DNA from: Leptidea sinapis
Taxonomy: Eukaryota > Arthropoda > Insecta > Lepidoptera > Pieridae
Direction: 5' to 3'
Assembly: GCF_905404315.1 (NCBI RefSeq)
Contig: NC_066279.1
Span: 6,646,501 to 6,710,500, forward strand
DNA: 64,000 bases
Below are positions 54,960 through 64,000 of this stretch, one piece after another; the stretch's first letter is position 1; every line of letters begins with the position of its first letter. Position numbers and translations under genes: made by a program. Below the pieces are notes generated by a model, which worked only from the letters and a program-made list of their open reading frames with translations, made no database searches and was not told where the DNA came from.

Positions 54960-55700
54960 ACTAATTGATTCAATATATTATAACTACCTAAAATATTAAA
55001 GTAAGAGGTAACTACGTAACACCTATATTCCGATACATCCGCACGCATTCACTTGTCTCGAACATTGACACCTGTCAAATTACAGAAATTAATGTTTGTA
55101 AGGTATGCACTTCTAAGAAATTATTTGTTAGCACACGGAAAAATGAAACGAATGTTTGAACTTTAACTCAAATTCATATGTTTTTTGTTGATGAGGTCAA
55201 AATTGTGACACCTATTAATGTTAAAGTCATAAATGTTACCATTTAACACCACTTTGAAATAGTTGAACTATAATGTGAAGAAGTGGCAAGAAACTCATTG
55301 CCACTCTTTCAAAATCAATATTTACAGCATTACAGTTTAGCGCGAGCGAGACGCATGGACCAGTCATCGCTTCCTTTGACCGTATTTTAGGGAAGCTAAC
55401 GACCCGTCCCACGACAGCGCTATAAGAAATATAATTTATAAATAGTTATTCAAGGTATTAATATTATATTTAATTACATAAACCTATAAAAGCTCGGATT
55501 CAAACATTTAAAATTATAATAGTGATAATAAAATTAATACTAATAGTTATATTATAAGAAGTTAATATTATGAAGATTGTTACAACTCAGATTTACAGAA
55601 TCACTTTGAATAAGGATTTAAGCAATGATATTATAAAGGATCTCTAACTTTCTAATTAATAAACGCAATGAAAAGTAACCCCAAGTTTAAAATTACTTTA
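54960..55700. other. Mostly single-copy, with a LINE crumb
   Basis: 55275-55335 (AAGAAGTGGCAAGAAACTCA, CACTCTTTCAAAATCAATAT) resembles the VARNSLPLFKINIYSI text common in lepidopteran LINE ends; the rest is unassigned. Confidence 0.4.
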
Positions 55701-55701
55701 C

Positions 55702-55995
55702 TAGTGGGAGGCTCCTTTGCACAGGAAGCCGGCTAGATTATGGGTACCACAACGGCGCCTATTTCTGCCGTGAAGCAGTGTGTGTAACATTACTGTGTTC
55801 CGGTTTGAAGGGCGCCCTAGCTAGTGAAATTACTGGGCAAATGAGACTTAACATCTTACGTCTCAAGGTGACGTGAGCAATTGTAGTGCCACTCAAAACT
55901 TTTGGGTTTTTCAAGAATCCTGAGCGCCACTGCATCGTAGGTAATGGCAGCTGAACGTCCTGCTCGTCTCGTCCGTTATTTTTATAAAAAAAAAT
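55702..55995 (+). repeat. SINE-like family A, nearly full-length copy
   Basis: CTAGTGGGAGGCTCCTTTG to CTCGTCCGTTATTTTTATAAAAAAAA; GGGCAGGGCGTATCAATTACC is deleted. Confidence 0.92.
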
Positions 55996-56164
55996 ATAAA
56001 TAAACAAACAAACAAACAAATATTTAATAACACAGTATATTGTGTTTAACTCTTTTTTTCATTAAACAATATCGTTAGATTTATGCACTAAAATTACACT
56101 TGAGCCATGAAATTTGAATAATACCGGCCACAGCTCCAGTAATTGTTAATTGCAGTATCGATAT

Positions 56165-56290
56165 CACATTAGAGCATCCCTCCACGTTCACGGGCAGGGC
56201 TCGCAGGTCGACGACCTTTCAAGGCAGACTACGAAGAACGGAGGTTTTCGCGACTCGGCCTACTTGCTAGCGCACACCGCCCGCCCAACA
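56165..56290. promoter_or_regulatory. GC-rich single-copy island
   Basis: CACGTTCACGGGCAGGGCTC, GCAGGTCGACGACC and GCACACCGCCCGCCC in AT-rich surroundings. On the minus strand AAAG|GTCGTC is the only donor-like site. A promoter or 5' exon is possible. Confidence 0.22.
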
Positions 56291-56519
56291 CATTAATATA
56301 CACACAGACCTACAGAATTAATCTATCTATCTATATATATAGTGAAAATGGTCTTTGTTTGAGGCTCTTTCACACCTAAACCACTGATCGTATTGACATG
56401 AAACTACCACTATTCGATGCGAATTTTATCCTAGATGGTTTATGGCTTCTATACCTACTACTATTATTTTTCGAATTCTAACGTTCCTCCATTAATTTAT
56501 TTTCTTTTAAAATTCTTAA

Positions 56520-56853
56520 TCTTAATATACATAAATTACGTGTCACGTTGTTTGTCCGCGATGGACTCCTAAGCTAATGAACGGATTTTAATGGGGATTA
56601 CTTCATAGAGTGCAGTTTAGTCCTACTTGAGAGATAGGATAGTTTTTATTTCGATTTGGGACCCATAATATTGGTTTTGTATGGACATATTTTCTATGAG
56701 AGAATTTAGTGACGCACGGTTTGACAGTTCCACCGTCATTCCACTGAGCATTTTTTACGAAATAATTCTTGATGTTTTGAAATATTATTGGCAATTTCGT
56801 ATAAAACAGTATTTTTTTATTATCTACAGAACAAAGTCTGTCGGGTCAGCTAG
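56520..56853 (+). mobile_element. Helitron-like element, first of a tandem pair
   Basis: A|TCTTAATATACATAAATTAC ... ACAAAGTCTGTCGGGTCAGCTAG|T. An unrelated 5' Helitron-like piece (CTATATATATAGTGAAAATG) lies just before it at 56325-56515. Confidence 0.85.
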
Positions 56854-56878
56854 TATATATATTTCATTCCTTTTTAAA

Positions 56879-57170
56879 TCTGATATATAAAATTCACGTG
56901 TCATGGTGTTAAACATTGAACTCCTCCGAAACGGCTTGACCGATCCTCATAAAATTTTGAGTGCATATTGGGTAGGTCTGAGAATCGGACAACATCTCTT
57001 TTTCATCCCCCTAAATGTTAAGGGGTCCACATGATTTTTTTTTTATTTTTTTGATTATGAGTCAGCATTAAAAAATACATACAACTTCAAATTTTCACCT
57101 ATCTACGATCAACAGTTACTTTATATCGGAATTTTGATATCGGCAATACAACGTTTGCTGGGTCAGCTAG
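56879..57170 (+). mobile_element. Helitron-like element, second of a tandem pair
   Basis: A|TCTGATATATAAAATTCACG ... ACAACGTTTGCTGGGTCAGCTAG|T, 25 bp after the previous element; subfamily of 19395-19722. Confidence 0.87.
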
Positions 57171-57358
57171 TCTATGTATATAAATACAATTGCCTTGATT
57201 ACTAGAGAATCCTGCTCACCTCCGAAGCGACTGGACTGGATAAATTATGTTTTAGGGAATTAAGATCGAATTGTCACATAAACAAGATCAAGATACGCAG
57301 GTGAAGTCATAGACGTCCGCTCGTTCATATACAGGATGAATTTACCAAGTGGCGTGGA

Positions 57359-57802
57359 TTAAGGCGAAGAGTAAGCAGAAAATACGCAAACATGGTGTTT
57401 TTGGACAAGTTTTGTGGGGAAAGTGTAGCAATTCGAGCTATGAACACTACTTAACCAACCTAACTAACATATCCTTAAGTCTTATTTGTAGGTTGCGAAT
57501 GCTTGCTGTTGGTTAACACTGCCGAGCCTTTTTGAACAACCACTTTTCTTCGAAGTTAAACAAGTTTTTTGGCATGGCGTGACGCAATTTTTTGGTACTT
57601 TTCACAGAAAAGTTATTCTTATAGCTTGTACTTTTTTGTGAAGGTTTATTTATTCAGATTAATAGTGAAAAACGAGGATTGTAAGCATATAAACTGTTTT
57701 CCACCCAAGAATTTTGAAAATATTGGCTTTGTTACAAAGATGGCGGGCCGGCAGCCGTGAACTCATGTCGCTCAAGGTCGCTGGCATTTAGTGTCGCCTT
57801 AA
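57359..57802 (+). mobile_element. TTAA-bounded element, family E copy 3
   Basis: TTAAGGCGAAGAGTAAGCAG to TAGTGTCGCCTTAA, more diverged than the other two copies and with the CCACCCAAGAATTTTGAAAA block present. Confidence 0.78.
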
Positions 57803-57804
57803 CA

Positions 57805-58385
57805 AAGCCGAAACTATTGGGAATAGCGAAGACAACTTAAAGCAAGAAACTAGAACTGCATCAATGGTTTTTTTTTAAATCATCATTCCCAACCCGGAAT
57901 AGAACCCCTTAATTATGAATAATTTTTTTATTAAAACATTCGATAGTGAACTAGGATGCCGCAGTCGCTCGTCGTACGGTGTATATTTGAGCGCAGCGAG
58001 GTAAACTAAATCTGTGTACAAAAACTAAAGATAATTAATCAAACAAGATTTGATCTAACGGCTCAATTTTTAAATTAATATAAATAGCGTGTGCTAATTT
58101 AGGATAATTTGTAAATCATGTTTGTTTTTAATTATAATAATTGAATCAAGTCGTAATTCAAGATTCTGTCTCGACAATAACCTAGAAAATTTCGAAAACA
58201 TTCTATTTGTTCAAATTTTTTTTAAATTTGTCTAGAAGTGGCCGAGAAACAATTTAACACAAAAATCAATTGGAGTCACACAGCTCCGATCAGCTTCGCT
58301 TCACTCAAATAGACTACTAAGGATCAATTTTTATGATAATTTTAGTACCTCCTACAGTAAAATGATTTATGTAACTACAGCCGTA
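57805..58385. other. Single-copy stretch
   Basis: Nothing identified; GCCGCAGTCGCTCGTCG near 57960 is an isolated GC patch. Confidence 0.4.
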
Positions 58386-58387
58386 AA

Positions 58388-58751
58388 TCTAATATATATA
58401 AATTACGTGACACGTTGTTTGTCTGCGATGGACACCTAAACTAATTAACGGATTTTAATGGGGATTACTTCATGGAGTGCAGTTTAGTCCAACTTGAGAG
58501 ATAGGATAGTTTTTATTTCGATTTGGGACCCATAATTATTTTTATTTCCAATATTTGTTTTGTATGGACATATTTTCTATGAGAGAATTTAGTGACGCAC
58601 GGTTTGACAGTTCTGCTGTAAAACAATTTCATTGTAACAACCGGGACCATTTTTTACGAAATAATACTTGATGTTTGATATATTATTGGCAAATTTCTAT
58701 AAAACACAATTTTTTTATAATCTTTAGAACAACGTCTGTCGGGTCAGCTAG
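58388..58751 (+). mobile_element. Helitron-like element, 364 bp
   Basis: A|TCTAATATATATAAATTACG ... ACAACGTCTGTCGGGTCAGCTAG. The base after CTAG is C rather than T. Full-length sister of 29942-30302 and 47101-47451. Confidence 0.87.
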
Positions 58752-58754
58752 CTA

Positions 58755-59330
58755 TTTTATAATAAACAGCTTTAATACGGGCTTGACTTAACAATCATGA
58801 AATTAGTTTAAAACATAAGATACGACATATATTTTAGTATACTTAAATGAAGGCTTGTGTTTGTTCGATGAAGCACAAAGAAATACATGGAGACACAAAA
58901 TCCATAACTTTATAACAATCAGAAAAGCTTCTAAAATATTAAACTCCAGGAAACGCAACAATAAAGAACCACTTTATAGCTGCCAAAAAATTCGTGCTCA
59001 AGGGCCCCCACTCGGCGAGTGATACTCACGTCAAGGGCCTTATTAGTGGTAAAAGCTCAGTAAAAACTTGGACGAGGGAAACGTGTTAAAACTTGAAACC
59101 TTCGTACATCATTTTTGAAGTATTTTAAAATCGGGTCAAAATTTTGCAACGTGCAGGTAAATATTTTGTAACAGCGGTTAAATTAATAACATTTAATAAT
59201 ATTTCGCACTCTTCGTGTTATTGACCTTACAAGCCTTAATAAGGCTGAGATCTTTAGAGCGTATGTGCTTAGACTTAACTGACGTAAAACTTAGATGTGT
59301 TTTAATAACTTAGCTTAGAATGATGTTTTA
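58755..59330. other. Single-copy stretch
   Basis: A near-duplicate CAAGGGCC pair at 58998-59040 flanks GGCGAGTGATACTCACG; nothing else. Confidence 0.4.
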
Positions 59331-59332
59331 AT

Positions 59333-59603
59333 AACCGACATCAAAAATGGTTCTCAATTCATCGGTATGTTTTTTTTATGCTTGTTACCTCATAACTTTC
59401 TACTGGGTGAACCAATTTTGATAATTCTTTTTTTATTTGAAAGCTGGTGCTTCCCGTGTGGTCCGATTGCATTCCAAAAATAACAATAATCGTAACTAGA
59501 ATTAGATTAATTAATTAGATTGTATAAAACCCGCAATTATTTTTATACTTTTTAGTGCATATTATATCTATTGTATTGGAATAGTGTTTTTGAAGTCGGT
59601 TGT
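59333..59603 (+). repeat. Family H non-autonomous element
   Basis: AACCGACATCAAAAATGGTT, ACTGGGTGAACCAATTTTGA, GCTTCCCGTGTGGTCCGATT, end TTTTTGAAGTCGGTT; inverse of 5051-5334. Confidence 0.7.
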
Positions 59604-59624
59604 TTTTGTGTTATTTTTTTTTAT

Positions 59625-59770
59625 TTCGTTCTTATAGCTATTTCACAGCTGAAATTATGCTAAGTTCACAGCGTAATGCAACAGCCAAGCGTTTTATCAC
59701 AATCAGCTAAGTTTTACTTAAGTTAAGTCTAAGCAAACTCTAAGTACGCTCTCAGCATTAGTCTTAATAA
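59625..59770. repeat. Relic of the 42930 MITE
   Basis: CTGAAATTATGCTAAG, ATCAGCTAAGTTTTACTTAA and GTTAAGTCTAAGC match the interior of 42930-43470; TIRs not recognisable. Confidence 0.6.
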
Positions 59771-59829
59771 TTCTCAATATTAACTAGAGACTATTTATTT
59801 TGCTAAAATATTACGATATTCACTATATA

Positions 59830-60815
59830 CACGTGTGAAGCGTTTATATAATCATTTACCCAGGGATATTATAGAAACGGAGGAGATCTCGAATTAAAAA
59901 AAAAAAGATAAAGGTTTTTCTAATAGATAAGACATACTATACAATCAGTGGTTACAAGCACATGGGCTAGTAGATATGAAAAGACGCTAGAAGGCTAAGT
60001 AAGATATACAAAAAAAGATATAGCATAGATAAAATTTAAAAAAAATATATATCTTTATATATATAATTCTTGTGTGCGTATGTATGTCACTGAACTCCTC
60101 CTAGACGGCTGGACCAATTCTAATGAAACTTTCTGTGAGTATTCAGGTGGATTCGAGAATGGTTTAGATTCACAATTGAACTACCTCCTAAACGGCTGGA
60201 CCGATTTTGATGATATTTTTGTGTGTTCCAGTGAATTTGAGATTGGTTTAGATTCTCAATTCCGCCCATATAATATAATTCTCCTGCTGATGTGTATGTT
60301 AGTGAACTGCTCCTAACGGCTGGACCGATTTTTCAAATTTAAGACGTGTGTCCGAAATTTCCGACAGGACAACGTCTGTTGGGTCCACTAGTGTCTATAT
60401 ATTTATATAAATTAAAAAAAGGGATGTTACAGTGTAGTACAACAAGGGAGTACTAAAGTAAGATAGTTTAATTAGAAATAAGTTACTAACCTATGTAAAA
60501 AGTACGCATATCGATATACTTGGTATACCAACCGGTCTCAATCCTTACCAATATACTTAAGATAAAGAATGTCCTCTTTACATAAAGAGGGAACTGTGCT
60601 TGTCATTCGTGTGAAGATTTAAAAAAAAATCAGTGGTTACCTTATGGAATTTTTTGTAATGTAATAATATACATATTTATATGTTTTTTTTAATGTTGCA
60701 TGCTGTAACTAAGCAGAGTTTGGCTGCTCATATATTTTCGAATATATTCAACACCTGTATATCACCAAAATTCGCAAATAAAGAAAATTGAATTGAATTG
60801 AATACTAAAATAACC
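59830..60815 (+). pseudogene. LINE ORF2 C-terminus and 3' UTR, interrupted by a Helitron-like insertion
   Basis: VKRLYNHLPRDIIETEEISN, then after a shift in an A-run KIKVFLIDKTYYTISGYKHM and two stops: the usual YNxLPxDI...FKxxLKxWLIEKxYY LINE tail. The 3' UTR resumes after 60391 and closes with AAATAAAGAAAATTGAATTG repeats near 60810. Confidence 0.7.
60052..60391 (+). mobile_element. Helitron-like element with three internal modules
   Basis: A|TCTTTATATATATAATTC ... GGACAACGTCTGTTGGGTCCACTAG|T; CTCCTAAACGGCTGGACCGA or close variants occur three times. Confidence 0.85.
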
Positions 60816-61159
60816 ACAGGTATGACTAGTAGCATCATTAATTGGAATACTCATGTGCAAGTTGAATACATTTCCAATCAGGATAAAATTTCCTAAGATC
60901 CGTTTTCAATTCAAAGTTCAAATCCAAATATTGACTTGATTGATTTTTGTATCACTAATTGAATAATTAGCACCAGTCTCAGACGTGAGAAAAAATAAAA
61001 TTGTATTTAATTAATATATTTTTTTCATGAAATTTTGTCGTCATAGCGCCATTCCGAAAATGTAGTACAATATATAACGAAATTTGGGCTATATTAGCTC
61101 TAGCCACACAGTTTGAAACATATGTTTCTTTCTAATTGTATAAAACTAATTTAATGATA

Positions 61160-61622
61160 AAGTAAACGGTATTGTGTGTGTTTGTTGCCAGTGATGACTT
61201 ACGGTACGCAGACGTGGTCGCTAACTATGGGTCTTATCACTTATGAGAAAGCTGATGGTCGCTCAGAGGGCAATGGAGAGAGCTATGCTCGGAGTTTCCC
61301 TGCGAGATCGAATCAGAAATGAGGAGATCCGTAGATGAACCAAAGTTACCGATATAGTCCAAATGATTGCGAAACTGAGGTGGCAGTGGGCAGGGCCCAT
61401 AGTTCGACGGACAGATGGTCGTTGGGGCAGTAAAGTCCTCGAATGGCGACCACGTACCAGAAGACGCAGTGTTGGCAGCCCCCAAGACAAGATGGAACGA
61501 CGATATGGTCAAGATCACCGGAATACGTTGGATGAGGGCAGCGCAAGACCGATTGTCATGGAAATCTTTGGGGGAGGCCTTTGTCCAGCAGTGGACGTCT
61601 TCCAGCTGATGATGATGATGAA
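61160..61622 (+). pseudogene. RTE-type LINE ORF C-terminus and 3' tail
   Basis: VMTYGTQTWSLTMGL, then a shift to KLMVAQRAMERAMLGVSLRD, RIRNEEIRR, stop, TKVTDIVQMIAKLRWQWAGP, IVRRTDGRWGSKVLEWRPRT and, after another shift, DDMVKITGIRWMRAAQDRLS, GEAFVQQWTSS, ending GCTGATGATGATGATGAA. It covers the last ~140 residues with two frameshifts and one stop. Confidence 0.88.
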
Positions 61623-61803
61623 GTAAACGGTATTTAACTTAATTATGCGGAATTATTTTTTTAATAATTTTGTTTTGTTATGCGAAAGAAGTATAACATC
61701 TTGTCTAAATAAGTAGACTCTTTTCTTATATAGATTTGTATATTTATCGGAAGCATGCATTTTAAAATATACATATTATATTCCCAATTTAAAATTTATT
61801 TAA

Positions 61804-62149
61804 TCCCTACTAATATTAAATGTGAATGTAAGTTTGTTTGTTACGCTTTTACGCCGATGCTATTAAACCGATTTTGATGAAATTTCGTACAGTGATAGAC
61901 TACAGCTTGGGAAAGGATATAGGCTACATTTTATCCCGGAAAAATCCATGGTTAACGCGCGCATATTCACTTCGATAAGGCTATAACTATACCGATAGTA
62001 GGTTTAGTTTGTTATGGCAATCTTCCTATAAATAAGAATAATATAATATGTTCCGAACGGGAGCGAAAACGGAAACCGGAACTGGATCAGGACATGAAAT
62101 AATCCAAACTTGATGTATCTACGCGGACGAAGTCGCGGGCATCAGCTAG
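61804..62149 (+). mobile_element. Helitron-like element, 346 bp
   Basis: A|TCCCTACTAATATTAAATG ... ACGCGGACGAAGTCGCGGGC then ATCAGCTAG|T. Ends are complete. Confidence 0.88.
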
Positions 62150-62776
62150 TCAATAGATAATTTTGACTGAGCGTAAAAATTTGTAATCACATAAGCATAG
62201 ATAACATTCTTACAGGTTACATCAAATTGTCTACGCTGAATTTTGAAGGGTATGACGTCACCACTCAGTTTTAATCTGCGTTAGCGATTGTTTGTATTAC
62301 ATAAGACCAATTAACGGAAACTATTTAGTAATAGTGAAAGCAACTAATGATCCGTATTTCATATCTTTAACCTGACAAGCAAGACGATTAAACGGACGCA
62401 AAATGTTCCATTAAATTAAGCCCGGCCGTAAAATCTGCGAATTGTCTTATTTCGCATTCAAATGTTGTAATTAAGGTTTTACGACTCATTGGGTATTCGC
62501 ATGGCTAGGCGTATATAAATTAGATCTATTCATGGAGGTGTAAATAACAATATCGTTAAATTATTATCGGATCAAGAGAGATTAGTTTTTATAAGTACAC
62601 CCACCTACCTGTACACCGATATCTGAAACTATGTGCTAATCTTTGCGACTCAATTAGATTAATATCAATGTTAACTATAAAAATTGTACACGATTTTATA
62701 TTGTATTTGTAATTTCAATTTGTATTTTTATGGTAGATATCATCTATATAATGATAAGGTCTTTTTGTATAATAAT
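62150..62776. other. Single-copy stretch
   Basis: No exon or repeat recognised. Confidence 0.4.
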
Positions 62777-62777
62777 T

Positions 62778-63068
62778 AGGGGCGAGACGAGCAGGACGTT
62801 CAGCTGATGGTAATTGATACGTCCTGCTTATTACAATGCAATGCCACTCAGGATTCTTGGAAAACCCAAAAAATTCTGAGCGGCACTACTACTGCGCTCG
62901 TCACCATGAGACATAAGATGTTAAGTCTCATTTTCCCAGTAATTTCACTAGCTACGGCGCCCTTCAGGCCGAAACACAGTAATTATTACTGTTTCACGGC
63001 AGAAATAGGCGCCGTTGTGGTACCCATAATCTAGCCGGCATCCTGTACAAAGGTGCCTCCCACTGGTA
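62778..63068 (-). repeat. SINE-like family A, nearly full-length copy
   Basis: GGGGCGAGACGAGCAGGACG to GTGCCTCCCACTGGTAA. Confidence 0.92.
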
Positions 63069-63255
63069 AATCTCTAGATGGTGCAGAACTCTAGAGTCAC
63101 GTCTATCAAGTACTAGGGGAGCAAGATTATTAAGAGGCGCGCGCACATAATTTTTTTAACCGAATAAGCAAGATTCTTTACTCTTATCAGAAAATGTATA
63201 GCAGAAACTAACGAAAATTTATTGAATGAACAAACAAATTTAGTCCCATCGCCTT

Positions 63256-63420
63256 TGTTACGTATCTCTTCCACGGGTAATACGTCACAACAGCCGACCA
63301 ATCACAGCGCGTCATTTCATGGGACGAGGGTATAAAAGAGCGGCTTCCGGCTCATTTGATTCAGTTTTAAAGTAGTATTTTAGTTTTTTAAGCATAATAA
63401 AGTTTTATCCCCCAACACGT
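63256..63420 (+). promoter_or_regulatory. Compact pol II promoter, probable solo LTR
   Basis: TACGTCAC (CRE-like, 63281), GACCAATCAC (CCAAT box at 63298), TATAAAAG (63331), and an arthropod initiator TTCAGTT with A at 63363, 32 nt from the TATA start. Only 33 nt after the start comes AATAAA (63396). A promoter and poly(A) signal packed together, with TGTTACG at the left and CCAACA at the right, is the layout of a U3-R-U5 LTR. No gag/pol neighbour exists in the window. Confidence 0.6.
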
Positions 63421-63561
63421 AGATAGGGTTGTAGAAATAAGTTTTCTGATACCTACATATATAAGGCTTAATTGTAAATTGCTTTAATAAGTAGATTTAA
63501 GTTATTTTGTATAAGTATATATTTTAATATCAAATATAGAAATTTGGATTTTTTTTTTTTG

Positions 63562-63655
63562 ATTCAGTCTCGTGCCAGACTTTGGCGAGACAACACGTCC
63601 TGAAGATGCCTCGTGTAGAGGCGAAACACGTGTCGAATTGTTTAAAAACAAATAT
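63562..63655 (+). repeat. Family D element, left portion
   Basis: AGTCTCGTGCCAGACTTTGG, GCCTCGTGTAGAGGCGAAAC, GTGTCGAATTGTTTAAAAAC to AAATAT, as at 12475-12539; the left TIR is missing. Confidence 0.75.
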
Positions 63656-63933
63656 GTAATAAAAATGGATGTGTGGCGGTCCTCCACAGTGCGGTTTTCA
63701 AGGAGCTTTCTTCCTCGTACCACGAAGCTGTGGAATGAGCTTCCTTGTGCGGTGTTTCCGGGTTCCGGGACGATACGACATGGGTAACTTCAAGAAAAGC
63801 GCGTACACCTTCCTTTAAGGCCGGCAACGCTCTTGTGATTCCTCTGGTGTTGCAGGAGAGTGTGGGCGGCGGTGATCACTTAACACCAGGTGACCCGTAC
63901 GCTCGTTTGTCCTCCTATTCCATAAAAAAAAAA
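63656..63933 (+). repeat. CR1/Jockey-like LINE 3' end (family C) inserted in a family D element
   Basis: TGGATGTGTGGCGGTCCTCC, FLPRTTKLWNELPCAVFPG in frame, GGCGGTGATCACTTAACACC, CTATTCCATAAAAAAAAAA. The empty family D site reads AAATATTGGCGG (12535), so this 5'-truncated LINE landed between AAATAT and TTGGCGG. Confidence 0.87.
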
Positions 63934-63980
63934 TTGGCGGAATTAACACTAAAGAAAACTTAAATCATTTGTAAAAACTA
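63934..63980 (+). repeat. Family D element, right terminal repeat
   Basis: TTGGCGGAATTAACACTAAA through AAATCATTTGT, continuing the copy interrupted at 63655. Confidence 0.8.
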
Positions 63981-64000
63981 ACGATCCTAATTTGAGGAAC

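Noticed and set aside
61237..61546. Minus-strand frames of 66-93 residues
   Set aside because: Shadows of the plus-strand RTE LINE C-terminus, which has recognisable family text.
1..64000. CRISPR array, integron or other prokaryotic system
   Set aside because: Repeats are dispersed and eukaryotic in type; no regularly spaced identical repeats exist apart from microsatellites and the internal Helitron modules.

Overview
The window is lepidopteran (moth or butterfly) nuclear DNA. It is AT-rich, with a dense mix of poly(A)-tailed SINE-like repeats, tRNA-headed SINEs, Helitron-like elements ending in CTAG, short foldback MITEs, and 3' stumps of CR1/Jockey- and RTE-type LINEs whose tails I recognise from moth and butterfly genomes. 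The species cannot be named from the sequence. No prokaryotic genes, CRISPR array or rRNA gene is present.

The one convincing host gene is a minus-strand FAM107-family (DUF1151) gene. Three coding exons are visible: 22933-22723 (with the probable start codon at 22850), 8077-7974 and 92-1. The gene runs off the left edge. Its introns are about 14.6 kb and 7.9 kb, and both are filled with repeats. The splice phases join the three exons into one continuous frame of 108 codons. That frame carries the family's LHREL(L)xNQ motif, the ELQKxL segment and the charged helix. The last ~30 residues of the protein should lie left of the window.

Region by region: 1-22.9 kb is the FAM107-like gene and its introns. 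They hold about a dozen copies of SINE-like family A, Helitron-like copies, mariner and RTE remnants, a U2 snRNA 5' fragment fused head to head to a family A copy, and a clean PIF/Harbinger-like MITE nested in that same copy. 23-34 kb is mostly single-copy AT-rich DNA with small MITEs, a head-to-head Helitron pair, and two TTAA-bounded elements that share one TTAA. 34-44 kb has two large palindromes, a D-family foldback with terminal inverted repeats, LINE ends, and a MITE with a nested family A copy. 44-64 kb has LINE and mariner-type transposase remnants, a tRNA-derived SINE with an intact cloverleaf, a 439-bp TIR element with TAA target duplications, more Helitron-like copies, and at 63.3 kb a compact CRE/CCAAT/TATA/initiator promoter that is probably a solo LTR.

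Right of 22.9 kb I found no coding exon I trust. A few GC-rich single-copy islands (about 30.9, 34.2 and 56.2 kb) are candidates for 5' non-coding exons or promoters of the FAM107-like gene, but this is unproven. Most reading frames here are accidental or lie inside repeats.
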